Source: Burkholderiaceae bacterium (lineage in GTDB: Bacteria; Pseudomonadota; Gammaproteobacteria; Burkholderiales; Burkholderiaceae). Taken from it: a stretch of 6,126 bases of DNA. Below are positions 1 through 6,126 of this stretch, in pieces. The translations under genes and the position numbers were made by a program. The stretch lies in the NCBI GenBank assembly GCA_023253905.1, contig JALREG010000427.1:1-6126 (forward strand). Direction: 5' to 3'. Each line of letters starts with the position of its first letter. Positions within the stretch are counted from its first letter, which is position 1. Under the pieces are notes generated by a model, which did not search any database, had not been told where the DNA came from, and saw only the letters and a list, made by a program, of their open reading frames with translations.

Positions 1-2003
1 TGCTCGCCCGTCGCGATGAACTGCAGGCAAGAATCGATGACTGGCATCGCGCCCGCGCCGGCCAGCCGCACGACGCGGCCGCCTACAAGTCATTCCTGAT
101 CGAAATCGGCTACCTGGTCTCTGAGGGGTCCGATTTTCAGATTGAAACCGCCAACGTCGACCCCGAGATCGCGCGCATTCCGGGCCCGCAGCTGGTCGTG
201 CCGGTGATGAACGCACGCTATGCGCTAAACGCCGCCAATGCACGCTGGGGAAGCCTCTACGACGCACTTTATGGCACCGACGCCATGGGTGATGCTGCAC
301 CTGCCGGCAGCTACAGCAACGAGCGCGGCGCGCGCGTCATCGCCTGGGCCAAAGGTTTTCTTGATGAACACCTGCCGCTTGCCGGGGCGAGCCATGCAAC
401 GGTCACCGCCTATCGAATCGAGGGCGACCGACTGGTCGCCGAGTCCCCCGCGGGCGCCCTGCGTCTGGCGGATCCGTCGGCCTTCGTGGGCTATCGCGGC
501 TCAGCGGCTGCGCCGGTGGGCGTGCTGCTGCGTCATCACCGTCTCCATGCCGAACTGATCATCGACCGCGGCCATCCAGTGGGCGCCACCGACCGCGCAG
601 GCGTGGCCGACGTGCTGCTTGAAGCGGCGGTCACCACTATCATGGACTGCGAGGATTCGGTGGCGGCGGTCGATGCCGACGACAAGGCGCTCGCCTATCG
701 CAACTGGCTGGGTCTCATGAAGGGCACGCTGGTTGAAACCGTGCAGAAAGGCGGACAGAGTTTCCAGCGCCGGTTGAACGCCGACCGCTCGTATCTGGCC
801 CCCGATGGCAGCACCTTCACGCTGAAGGGCCGCTCGCTCATGCTGGTGCGAAACGTCGGACACCTCATGACCAATCCCGCGGTACTCGACCGAGATGGCC
901 GTGAAGCCCCCGAGGGTCTGATCGATGCCATGTGCACGACGCTCATCGCGATCCATGACCTCAAGAAGCGCGAAGGCTCGCGCAATTCGGTGACCGGCTC
1001 CGTCTACGTGGTTAAGCCCAAGATGCACGGTCCTGACGAAGTGGCCTTTGCCGATGCGGTGTTCAGCAAGGTTGAACAGTCGCTTGGGTTACCCGCTGAC
1101 ACCGTCAAGCTCGGCATCATGGATGAAGAGCGGCGCACCACCGTCAACCTCAAAGAATGCATCCGCGCGGCGCGCCGCCGGGTGGCATTCATCAACACCG
1201 GCTTTCTCGATCGAACGGGCGATGAAATCCACACGTCGATGGAAGCGGGCCCTATGGTCCGTAAGAACGACATGAAGAAGCAGGGCTGGATTGCCGCCTA
1301 CGAACTCTGGAACGTGGATGTCGGCATTGCCTGCGGCCTCACCGGCAAGGCGCAGATCGGCAAGGGCATGTGGGCGATGCCCGACCTGATGGCGGCCATG
1401 CTCGAGCAGAAGGTGGGCCACCCGCAGGCCGGTGCTACCTGCGCCTGGGTCCCCAGCCCCACCGCTGCCACGCTGCACGCCACCCACTATCATCAGGTCG
1501 ATGTCATGGCGCGGCAATCCGCCATTGCGGCGCAGGGGCGCCGTGCAAACCTCGATCAGATTCTCGCTATTCCGCTGGCCCAGTCGCCTTCCTGGAGTGC
1601 CGAGGAACTCACCGCCGAGCTTGAGAATAACGCGCAGGGCATCCTGGGCTACGTGGTGCGCTGGGTGGATCAGGGTGTGGGTTGCTCCAAGGTTCCCGAC
1701 ATCCACGACGTGGGCCTCATGGAAGACCGCGCCACCTGCCGAATTTCCTCACAGCACATCGCCAATTGGCTGCGTCACGGCGTGATCACCGAGCAGCAGG
1801 TGATGGAGGTGATGAAGCGCATGGCTGCCGTGGTCGATCGCCAGAATGCGGGCGATTCTGCCTATACGCCCATGGCACCGGCGTTCAACGGCCAGGCGTT
1901 TCAGGCCGCGTGCGACCTGGTGTTCAAAGGCACGGCGCAACCCTCGGGCTACACCGAGCCGGTACTGCACGCGCGGCGGCTGCAGTTCAAGGCTGCGCAC
2001 TAG
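1..2003 (+). CDS. glcB: Malate synthase G, 5' end outside window
   Basis: Malate synthase G condenses glyoxylate with acetyl-CoA and water to give malate and CoA, in the cytoplasm, closing the glyoxylate/glycolate route. The frame is open from base 3 with clear family sequence (for example [12 protein letters not shown] near 90-120), so the true start lies upstream; the GTG at 198 is internal. 666 residues are visible against about 723 in E. coli GlcB, so roughly 60 N-terminal residues are missing. By alignment to E. coli numbering from memory, all catalytic residues are present: Arg338 in LVRNVGH (codon 849-851), Glu427 in GIMDEERR (1125-1127), Asp455 in [11 protein letters not shown] (1209-1211), Cys617 in GVGCSKVPD (1683-1685) and Asp631 in MEDRAT (1725-1727). 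The spacings 427-455 and 617-631 match E. coli exactly. A Cys follows MEDRAT where I recall Leu in E. coli. The gene appears intact and functional. Its upstream neighbours are not visible. Confidence 0.97.
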   Translation, partial: LARRDELQARIDDWHRARAGQPHDAAAYKSFLIEIGYLVSEGSDFQIETANVDPEIARIPGPQLVVPVMNARYALNAANARWGSLYDALYGTDAMGDAAPAGSYSNERGARVIAWAKGFLDEHLPLAGASHATVTAYRIEGDRLVAESPAGALRLADPSAFVGYRGSAAAPVGVLLRHHRLHAELIIDRGHPVGATDRAGVADVLLEAAVTTIMDCEDSVAAVDADDKALAYRNWLGLMKGTLVETVQKGGQSFQRRLNADRSYLAPDGSTFTLKGRSLMLVRNVGHLMTNPAVLDRDGREAPEGLIDAMCTTLIAIHDLKKREGSRNSVTGSVYVVKPKMHGPDEVAFADAVFSKVEQSLGLPADTVKLGIMDEERRTTVNLKECIRAARRRVAFINTGFLDRTGDEIHTSMEAGPMVRKNDMKKQGWIAAYELWNVDVGIACGLTGKAQIGKGMWAMPDLMAAMLEQKVGHPQAGATCAWVPSPTAATLHATHYHQVDVMARQSAIAAQGRRANLDQILAIPLAQSPSWSAEELTAELENNAQGILGYVVRWVDQGVGCSKVPDIHDVGLMEDRATCRISSQHIANWLRHGVITEQQVMEVMKRMAAVVDRQNAGDSAYTPMAPAFNGQAFQAACDLVFKGTAQPSGYTEPVLHARRLQFKAAH

Positions 2004-2024
2004 GCGCAGGATCGCGCGAAAGCC

Positions 2025-2056
2025 CAGCTGCCTCCCGAGCGCGGGAGGCGGGTTGG
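2025..2056. terminator. Hairpin between convergent glcB and OYE gene, likely bidirectional terminator
   Basis: An 8-bp perfect GC stem, GCCTCCCG (2030-2037) with CGGGAGGC (2042-2049), closes an AGCG tetraloop. It can be extended outward by weaker pairs and one bulge to about 2025/2055. It lies 26 bases after the glcB stop and 12 bases beyond the stop of the opposing gene, so it sits where both transcripts should end. Neither side has a good U-tract (GGGTTGGGGG on +, GGGCTTT on -), so it may act as a weak intrinsic terminator or as a 3'-end-protecting structure. The fold was found by eye. Confidence 0.6.
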
Positions 2057-2061
2057 GGGCA

Positions 2062-3186
2062 TTAATCGAGGGTCGCGAGCGCGCTCCGGTCGTAGGCGCG
2101 GAGCGCACCCATCTGACCGCTCCGAACATGGCTCGCCCACTGCGGGTCGCTGATCAGCGCGCGCCCCACCGCCACCAGATCGAAATCACCGCGCTCCAGC
2201 CGGCGTAACAGCTCGTCGATTGAGGCAGGCTGCGACACCTCGCCCCCGAATGAGTTGATGAACTCGCCCGACAGGCCCACCGACCCGACCGTGATCGTGG
2301 GCAGGCCGGTGAGCTTCTTCACCCAGCCGGCGAAATTCAGATCCGATCCCTCGAACTCAGGCTCCCAGAAACGACGCTGCGAGCAGTGAAAGACATCGAC
2401 GCCCGCATCGATCAGCGGCCGAAGCCACGCGAGCATTTCATCGGGCGTTGTGGCGAGCCGGGCGGCGAAATCCTGCTGCTTCCATTGCGACAGGCGAATG
2501 CACAGGGGAAACGACCCACCCACTGCTGCGCGTACCGCACGGATCGTGTCGACCGCAAAGCGGCTGCGTTCAGCAAGCGTTGCGCCCCCCCAGCGATCGG
2601 TGCGCTGATTGGTACCCGCCCAGAAGAACTGGTCGATCAGATAGCCATGCGCACCGTGCAGCTCAACGCCCCCCGCGCCCAGGCGCTTGGCCTGCGCCGC
2701 AGCCTGAGCGAAGGCGGCGATCGTGGCCTCAATGTCGGCCTCAGTCATGGCGACGCCATAGTCGCGGCCCGGCTTCACAACACCCGACGGGCTTTCAGGC
2801 GGCGCGGGCGGCGTCCACTTCACCATGGGATTGCGGACCGCGCCCACATGCCACAGTTGCGGCCAGAACGCGCTGCCCGTTGCATTGACTGCACTCACCA
2901 CAGGCTGCCAGGCCGCCAGTGCGTCATCGCCCCAGAAACGCGGCACATCGGGTTCATTGCCCGCTGACGGGCGCCCCACCAGGGTCGCTTCCGAAATCAC
3001 CAGACCAACATCGGCGCGTGCCCGGCGTGCGTAGTACTCGGGCGCGGCCGCGGTGGGAACACCGCCGGTGGCAAACGACCGTGTCATGGGTGCCATGACC
3101 ACCCGATTCGGTAATGAAAATTTGGCTGACGAAAACGGCGTAAAAAGGGGCGCTGCCGCGCGTGCGGCCTGTGCAGTGAGCGTCAT
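2062..3186 (-). CDS. Old Yellow Enzyme-family NADH:flavin oxidoreductase
   Basis: A 374-residue single-domain FMN-dependent TIM barrel, the usual length for Old Yellow Enzyme proteins without the C-terminal Fe-S/FAD extension of 2,4-dienoyl-CoA reductase. Members reduce activated C=C bonds of enones, nitro compounds or nitrate esters with NAD(P)H; the substrate here cannot be inferred. Visible motifs are NRVVMAPMTR near residues 27-36 (Thr35 in the flavin-contacting Thr/Cys position), PQLWHVGA near 109-116, and HGAHGYLIDQFF at 177-188, giving the His177/His180 substrate-binding pair and Tyr182 as the proposed proton donor. Also visible are CIRLSQ around Arg231 and VGRALISDPQW near the C terminus for FMN phosphate binding. 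The ATG is supported by AGGA at 3194-3197 with a 7-base spacer. It is the last gene of a likely operon, 42 bases after the MaoC-like gene. An OYE-like subfamily close to 12-oxophytodienoate reductases is my guess for its nearest relatives. Confidence 0.93.
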   Translation of the reverse strand: MTLTAQAARAAAPLFTPFSSAKFSLPNRVVMAPMTRSFATGGVPTAAAPEYYARRARADVGLVISEATLVGRPSAGNEPDVPRFWGDDALAAWQPVVSAVNATGSAFWPQLWHVGAVRNPMVKWTPPAPPESPSGVVKPGRDYGVAMTEADIEATIAAFAQAAAQAKRLGAGGVELHGAHGYLIDQFFWAGTNQRTDRWGGATLAERSRFAVDTIRAVRAAVGGSFPLCIRLSQWKQQDFAARLATTPDEMLAWLRPLIDAGVDVFHCSQRRFWEPEFEGSDLNFAGWVKKLTGLPTITVGSVGLSGEFINSFGGEVSQPASIDELLRRLERGDFDLVAVGRALISDPQWASHVRSGQMGALRAYDRSALATLD

Positions 3187-3228
3187 GAGGGCGTCCTGTG
3201 GGAATAGCGGCGAGCGGGTCGCGCGGCC

Positions 3229-3699
3229 TCAGGCCGGACGACAAAGCACCAGATTGGCCGGGTTGGCGGTCATCACGACTTCACCGTTCTGATTGCTGAC
3301 CTCGATCAGTGATTGAACGATGCCGCGGTCGGGCCGCGACTGTGACCGGCGCGCGCCCTGCACGGTCACCCGTACCGTGAGCACATCGCCTGGCCGCACG
3401 GGCCGCGGCCAGCGGAGGGTCTCGATGCCAGGTGATCCCAGGCTCGATTCCGGTGCGAGATAGTTGAGCGCAAGGAGCCGCATCATCATCGAACCCGTAT
3501 GCCAGCCGCTCGCGATGAGCCCCCCGAAGTGGGTCTGCGCGGCCGCCTCCGGATCAACGTGATAAGACTGCGGGTCAAACTGGGCGGCGAACCGACGCAT
3601 TTCATCGCCATCCACGGTGATGGTGCCGAGTTCATGCACCGCACCGGGAACATAGTCTTCGAACCAGCGCGGCCGCGCTCGCAACGTCGAGTTGCTCAT
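3229..3699 (-). CDS. MaoC-like hot-dog-fold acyl dehydratase
   Basis: A 156-residue protein of the MaoC dehydratase-like family, whose members hydrate trans-2-enoyl-CoA or related acyl thioesters. The family hydratase signature is present as FDPQSYHVDPEAA (residues 41-53). Asp42 and His47 have the same five-residue separation as the catalytic Asp31/His36 pair of Aeromonas PhaJ. The central helix and following strand appear as HFGGLIASGWHT (57-68), and a typical PVRPGDVLTVRV strand lies around residues 101-112. The length fits a stand-alone single hot-dog protein that acts as a dimer. The start is well supported by GGAGG at 3706-3710 with a 6-base spacer. It begins 18 bases after the upstream phosphatase gene stops, and the OYE gene follows after 42 bases, so all three are probably cotranscribed. 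The exact substrate is unknown. Pairing with an enoate-reductase-like gene suggests acyl-CoA or enone chemistry, which is inference. Confidence 0.92.
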   Translation of the reverse strand: MSNSTLRARPRWFEDYVPGAVHELGTITVDGDEMRRFAAQFDPQSYHVDPEAAAQTHFGGLIASGWHTGSMMMRLLALNYLAPESSLGSPGIETLRWPRPVRPGDVLTVRVTVQGARRSQSRPDRGIVQSLIEVSNQNGEVVMTANPANLVLCRPA

Positions 3700-3717
3700 C
3701 GAGAGCCTCCGGAGAAA

Positions 3718-4395
3718 TCAGGCAAAGGTGATCGCATGCCGACGCTCGGGAAGGGCCAGATGCGCAATCGCGTTATAGCTGAGGAGGCGCAGTGTGCCTC
3801 GGCCGGCAATCAACTCGCACACGCCTGTATTCCGAAACTGCAGGTTCAGTTCGATGGCGGTGGAAGCCGGCGCATTCATGACATCAGCAATCAGCCGGCC
3901 AATCGCTCCGCCTGAACTCACCAGGAGCACCGTGTCCTCGCGGGCCAGGCCCGCGCTCGCCGAGTCGACCGCGCTGCGCACGCGCGCGCCAAACCCGCTC
4001 CAGGACTCCGGCACGCCGTCGAGCGCATCGTCGGACCAGCACTGCATCGCCTCGCGGAAGGTCCGCCAGTAATCACGAAAGTCGCGCCGCTGGTGGGCCA
4101 GCTGATCAGCGCCACCGGTGTGGATGCGATAAAGCGATTCGCCGTCATATTCATCGAGACCCGCGTCTTCGGCGAGCGGCACGCGCGCAGAAAGTCCCAT
4201 CGCCGAGAGAATTTCCGCGGCCGTATCACGCTGACGCGCAAGCGTACCAGCCACCGCCCGAACCGGCGACACACCGAGTGCCGCCAGATGTTCACCCAGC
4301 CAGCGCGCCTGCTGCCGCCCCCGGTCCGACAAGCGATCATAGTGGTCCGACCCGAAGGCCGCCTGTCCGTGCCGAACCAGCAATACCATGGCCAT
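3718..4395 (-). CDS. Histidine phosphatase superfamily protein with Ser at the second catalytic His
   Basis: A 225-residue protein of the phosphoglycerate mutase/histidine phosphatase superfamily. The phosphorylatable His is in LLVRHGQ (Arg8, His9). The second phosphate-binding Arg is Arg54 in GTLARQRDTA, and the likely acid Glu82 is in LDEYDGE. The position that usually holds the second catalytic His (VSHGG) reads VSSGG, with Ser161 (codon TCA, at 3913-3915 on the + strand). Activity may therefore be reduced, altered, or follow a subfamily mechanism; the substrate is unknown. The first ATG is at 4395 and a second in-frame ATG is at 4389 (MAMVLL); the Shine-Dalgarno is weak (GGGCGGA about 11 bases before the first ATG), so either may be used. 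It is the first gene of the likely operon with the MaoC-like and OYE genes, and is transcribed divergently from dinB. RNase H/cobalamin-phosphatase (CobC) roles are not supported by context. Confidence 0.88.
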   Translation of the reverse strand: MAMVLLVRHGQAAFGSDHYDRLSDRGRQQARWLGEHLAALGVSPVRAVAGTLARQRDTAAEILSAMGLSARVPLAEDAGLDEYDGESLYRIHTGGADQLAHQRRDFRDYWRTFREAMQCWSDDALDGVPESWSGFGARVRSAVDSASAGLAREDTVLLVSSGGAIGRLIADVMNAPASTAIELNLQFRNTGVCELIAGRGTLRLLSYNAIAHLALPERRHAITFA

Positions 4396-4442
4396 GCGTG
4401 GAATCCGCCCTGCTAGGTTGTCGGAAAAGCCGCCATGATAAG

Positions 4443-5873
4443 GTGAACCACAGGCCGCGCCTGCCGCGACTTAACCCCGCTGACCGCCGCTTGAAAGATT
4501 CAGACCCGCCTCGTTCACGCAGGATCGCCCATCTCGACATGGATGCGTTTTACGCATCGGTCGAGCTGCTTCGCTACCCCCATCTGCGCGGCCTGCCGGT
4601 GGTGATCGGTGGCCGGCGCCGCTCACCCGAGCGCGATAGCGCGCCCCAGGCAGTCCTTCCGCGACTGCGCGACTACGCCGGCCGCGGCGTGATCACGACC
4701 GCTACCTATGAAGCGCGCGCCTTTGGCGTGCACTCAGGCATGGGCATCATGAAGGCCGCCGCGCTCTGCCCGGAGGCGTTGCTGCTGCCCGCCGACTTCG
4801 ATGAATACCGTCGAATGTCTCGGATGTTCAAGGCGGCCGTGGCCGAGATTGCGCCGGTCATCGAGGACCGGGGCATCGATGAGATTTATATCGATCTCAC
4901 CAACTGCCCCGGTGTGCACGACGACGGGGGCCGCGCGCTCGGCGCACAGTTGAAGGCGCGCGTTCATGAGCGCTGTGGCCTCACCTGCTCGGTCGGTATC
5001 ACCCCCAACAAGCTGCTGTCGAAAATCGCCTCTGAACTCGACAAACCCGACGGCCTCACCGTGCTGGATACCGGGGACATTGGCTCTCGAATCTGGCCGC
5101 TTCCGGCTCGACGCATCAACGGCATCGGTCCCAAGGCCTCGGCCCGGCTCGAGGCACTGGGGATCCGGACGATCGGAGAACTGGCCGAGGCGCCGCCAAC
5201 CCTTCTGGTCGATCAGTTCGGCCGCAGCTACGGCGCCTGGCTTCATGAGGCCGCGCATGGCCGCGACGATCGGCCGGTGGTGACCTATAGCGAGCCGCGT
5301 TCGATCAGTCGCGAGACCACCTTTGAACATGACCTGCATCCGCGGCGGGACCGCGAGCGGCTGTCCGTGATCTTCACCAACCTGTGTGAGAAGGTGGCAG
5401 ACGATCTGCGCCGCAAGGGCTATGTTGGCCGAACCATCGGCATCAAGCTTCGCTACGAAGACTTCACCACCGTGACACGCGACCAGACCTTGCCCGAGGC
5501 GACCGCCGAGGCCACGCTCATTCGCGCAGCAGCCGGGCGCTGTCTGAAGCGTGTGCCGCTTGAACGAAAGCTCCGCCTGCTAGGCGTGCGGGTGGGTGCG
5601 CTCAGGCGGGCGGATCAGATCGCGCAATTGGCGAAGTCGTCACTCGATCCGGAGGAATCCAACGCGGGCTTCCCGTCGGGTGCGACGCGCTCGCGTACCA
5701 CCGCCCTGCACAAACACGCGCAGCTTCAACTCGGGGTTGCCCTCTTCGGCGATCAATTCGGCCACCTTGGACGCGGCGGCGTCGGTGAAGACCAGGGGTT
5801 CGGGCAGGTCGGTGGGGATTTCTTGGGCCACTGCGCTCATGACGAGTTCCTTGGAAAATCGGGAAAGAGGTAA
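4443..5873 (+). CDS. dinB: DNA polymerase IV (Y family) with an abnormal read-through C-terminal tail
   Basis: Translesion DNA polymerase of the Y family, normally lacking proofreading. With the GTG start, the palm contains catalytic Asp32 in [12 protein letters not shown] and the Asp146-Glu147 pair in [23 protein letters not shown] (finger), [15 protein letters not shown] (palm), an HhH-like [16 protein letters not shown] (thumb) and a complete little finger ending in [10 protein letters not shown] (to 5603) follow in order. About 23 residues are inserted after VVIGG (RRRSPERD... to RDYAGRG). The start is uncertain: the frame is open upstream to 4278, but that part lies antisense to the phosphatase gene. 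GTG at 4443, GTG at 4398 and TTG at 4491 are candidates, none with a good ribosome site. GTG 4443 gives an N-terminal extension of a size I recall for Burkholderiales DinB. After 5603 there are 31 codons of unclear tail, then from 5697 to the TAA at 5873 58 codons read from the antisense strand of erpA, so the native stop and probably the clamp-binding motif are lost. No LexA-like box was found by eye. Confidence 0.9.
   Translation: MNHRPRLPRLNPADRRLKDSDPPRSRRIAHLDMDAFYASVELLRYPHLRGLPVVIGGRRRSPERDSAPQAVLPRLRDYAGRGVITTATYEARAFGVHSGMGIMKAAALCPEALLLPADFDEYRRMSRMFKAAVAEIAPVIEDRGIDEIYIDLTNCPGVHDDGGRALGAQLKARVHERCGLTCSVGITPNKLLSKIASELDKPDGLTVLDTGDIGSRIWPLPARRINGIGPKASARLEALGIRTIGELAEAPPTLLVDQFGRSYGAWLHEAAHGRDDRPVVTYSEPRSISRETTFEHDLHPRRDRERLSVIFTNLCEKVADDLRRKGYVGRTIGIKLRYEDFTTVTRDQTLPEATAEATLIRAAAGRCLKRVPLERKLRLLGVRVGALRRADQIAQLAKSSLDPEESNAGFPSGATRSRTTALHKHAQLQLGVALFGDQFGHLGRGGVGEDQGFGQVGGDFLGHCAHDEFLGKSGKR
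5640..5840 (-). pseudogene. erpA: erpA remnant: 5' 48 codons only, 3' part replaced
   Basis: ErpA is an A-type carrier that inserts Fe-S clusters into apoproteins. The first 48 codons (5840 down to 5697) look like a normal N terminus: [18 protein letters not shown], then [11 protein letters not shown]. The family continues with CSGF at this point, carrying the first of three cluster-binding cysteines. Here the frame turns into unrelated [18 protein letters not shown] and stops at 5640. No other frame to the left resumes ErpA sequence, so about 70 residues including all three cysteines (42, 106 and 108 in E. coli numbering) are absent. The start is credible: ATG with AAGGAA at 5847-5852. The gene sits downstream of rpsI, an arrangement I associate with Betaproteobacteria, so this is the native erpA locus with its 3' end gone. 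The product cannot carry a cluster. Either an assembly join or a real breakpoint explains it. Confidence 0.88.
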
Positions 5874-5895
5874 TAGTACAGTAAATTAATCAACC
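5871..5895 (-). promoter_or_regulatory. AT-rich leader, possible erpA promoter
   Basis: A short AT-rich island in an otherwise GC-rich region lies upstream of the erpA start codon. It lies downstream of the rpsI terminator, so erpA would need its own promoter here. On the - strand it contains TACTAT (5873-5878), about 33 bases before the ATG, as a possible -10 element. A well-spaced -35 is not evident: TTGATT is only 9 bases away. I saw no recognisable IscR site. The call rests on position and base composition only. Confidence 0.3.
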
Positions 5896-5953
5896 ACAGG
5901 GGCCCGAGGCCATTTGGAATGGGTCGATCGCAGGCATTTAAAGCGCAGCCATT

Positions 5954-5989
5954 AAAAAAGCCGCCTGGCCCCACGACCACAGCGGCTTT
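5954..5989 (-). terminator. Rho-independent terminator of the rpsI transcript
   Basis: Read on the - strand, the stem AAAGCCGC (5989-5982) pairs with GCGGCTTT (5964-5957) across a 17-base loop and runs directly into six T residues (5959-5954). It begins 16 bases after the rpsI stop, which is where the ribosomal protein operon should end. A second small hairpin, GGGC-GCAA-GCCC with a GNRA loop (5991-6002), lies between it and the stop codon. This is the clearest intrinsic terminator in the window. Confidence 0.87.
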
Positions 5990-6005
5990 CGGGCGCAAGC
6001 CCAGA

Positions 6006-6126
6006 TCAGCGCTTGCTGAACTGCGTGCGACGGCGGGCAGAACGCAGACCGACCTTCGTGCGCTCGACCTCGCGGGCATCGCGGGTCACAAAGCCGGCCT
6101 GGCTCAAGGCGGGCTTGAGGGCCGCG
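6006..6126 (-). CDS. rpsI: 30S ribosomal protein S9, C-terminal part
   Basis: The last 39 codons of ribosomal protein S9 read from the window edge to a TGA at 6006-6008; the start lies beyond the window. The end matches the very conserved S9 tail: [18 protein letters not shown] followed by a basic stretch ending QFSKR. This extended basic C-terminal tail reaches the tRNA anticodon stem at the P site of the small subunit. In bacteria rpsI normally follows rplM, which would be expected just outside the window. The gene is followed by its own terminator and then the erpA remnant on the same strand. The sequence is intact as far as visible. Confidence 0.96.
   Translation of the reverse strand, partial: AALKPALSQAGFVTRDAREVERTKVGLRSARRRTQFSKR

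Noticed and set aside
198..200. GTG at 198 as the start of malate synthase
   Set aside because: The frame upstream to base 3 already reads conserved malate synthase G sequence, so this codon is internal.
501..1706. Long antisense reading frames opposite glcB (175 aa at 501-1028 and 205 aa at 1089-1706)
   Set aside because: They are mirror frames of a highly conserved enzyme in GC-rich DNA, lack recognisable domains, and the sense frame carries every catalytic residue.
2386..2967. + strand frame of 193 aa opposite the OYE gene
   Set aside because: The composition is rich in Arg, Pro and Ala as expected for a shadow frame; there is no domain and the opposite strand encodes a clear flavoenzyme.
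4435..4446. Three-codon ATG-ATA-AGG-TGA mini reading frame overlapping the dinB GTG
   Set aside because: There is no ribosome site, and such a short frame is expected by chance.
5640..5696. erpA truncation as a simple frameshift
   Set aside because: All three - strand frames left of 5697 were read and none resumes the CSGF segment or later ErpA motifs, so the 3' part is missing, not shifted.
5837..6079. - strand frame of 80 aa across the rpsI-erpA gap
   Set aside because: It overlaps rpsI in another frame and runs through the terminator; it shows no family resemblance.

Overview
The window is GC-rich bacterial chromosome with densely packed housekeeping and metabolic genes. The best taxonomic guess is a betaproteobacterium, probably Burkholderiales. 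This rests on a malate synthase G, a DinB with an N-terminal extension, an insert after its first strands and a GIDE active-site motif, and an erpA start just downstream of rpsI. It is a judgement from protein resemblance, not a database search. No tRNA, CRISPR array, insertion sequence, phage gene or toxin-antitoxin pair is visible.

Layout. (1) Bases 1-2003, + strand: most of glcB (malate synthase G), cut at its 5' end by the window edge. (2) Bases 2025-2056: a strong hairpin between two convergent genes. (3) Bases 4395 down to 2062, - strand: three closely spaced genes read as one likely operon, a histidine-phosphatase-family protein, a MaoC-like hot-dog hydratase and an Old Yellow Enzyme-family flavin oxidoreductase. 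(4) From about 4443, + strand: dinB (DNA polymerase IV), divergent from the phosphatase gene. Its frame does not stop at the usual place but runs to 5873. (5) Bases 5840 down to 5640, - strand: the first 48 codons of erpA, then an abrupt loss of homology. (6) Bases 5954-5989: the rpsI terminator. (7) Bases 6126 down to 6006, - strand: the last 39 codons of rpsI (ribosomal protein S9).

The one really anomalous place is the join at about 5696/5697. There the 3' end of dinB meets a decapitated erpA head-on, so erpA lacks all three Fe-S-binding cysteines and dinB gains a tail read from the antisense of erpA. This is either a genuine deletion or inversion breakpoint or an assembly chimera. The remaining genes look ordinary. 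glcB serves the glyoxylate pathway. The MaoC and OYE genes suggest acyl-CoA or enone metabolism, but no substrate can be read from the sequence. I did not find a convincing new biological system.
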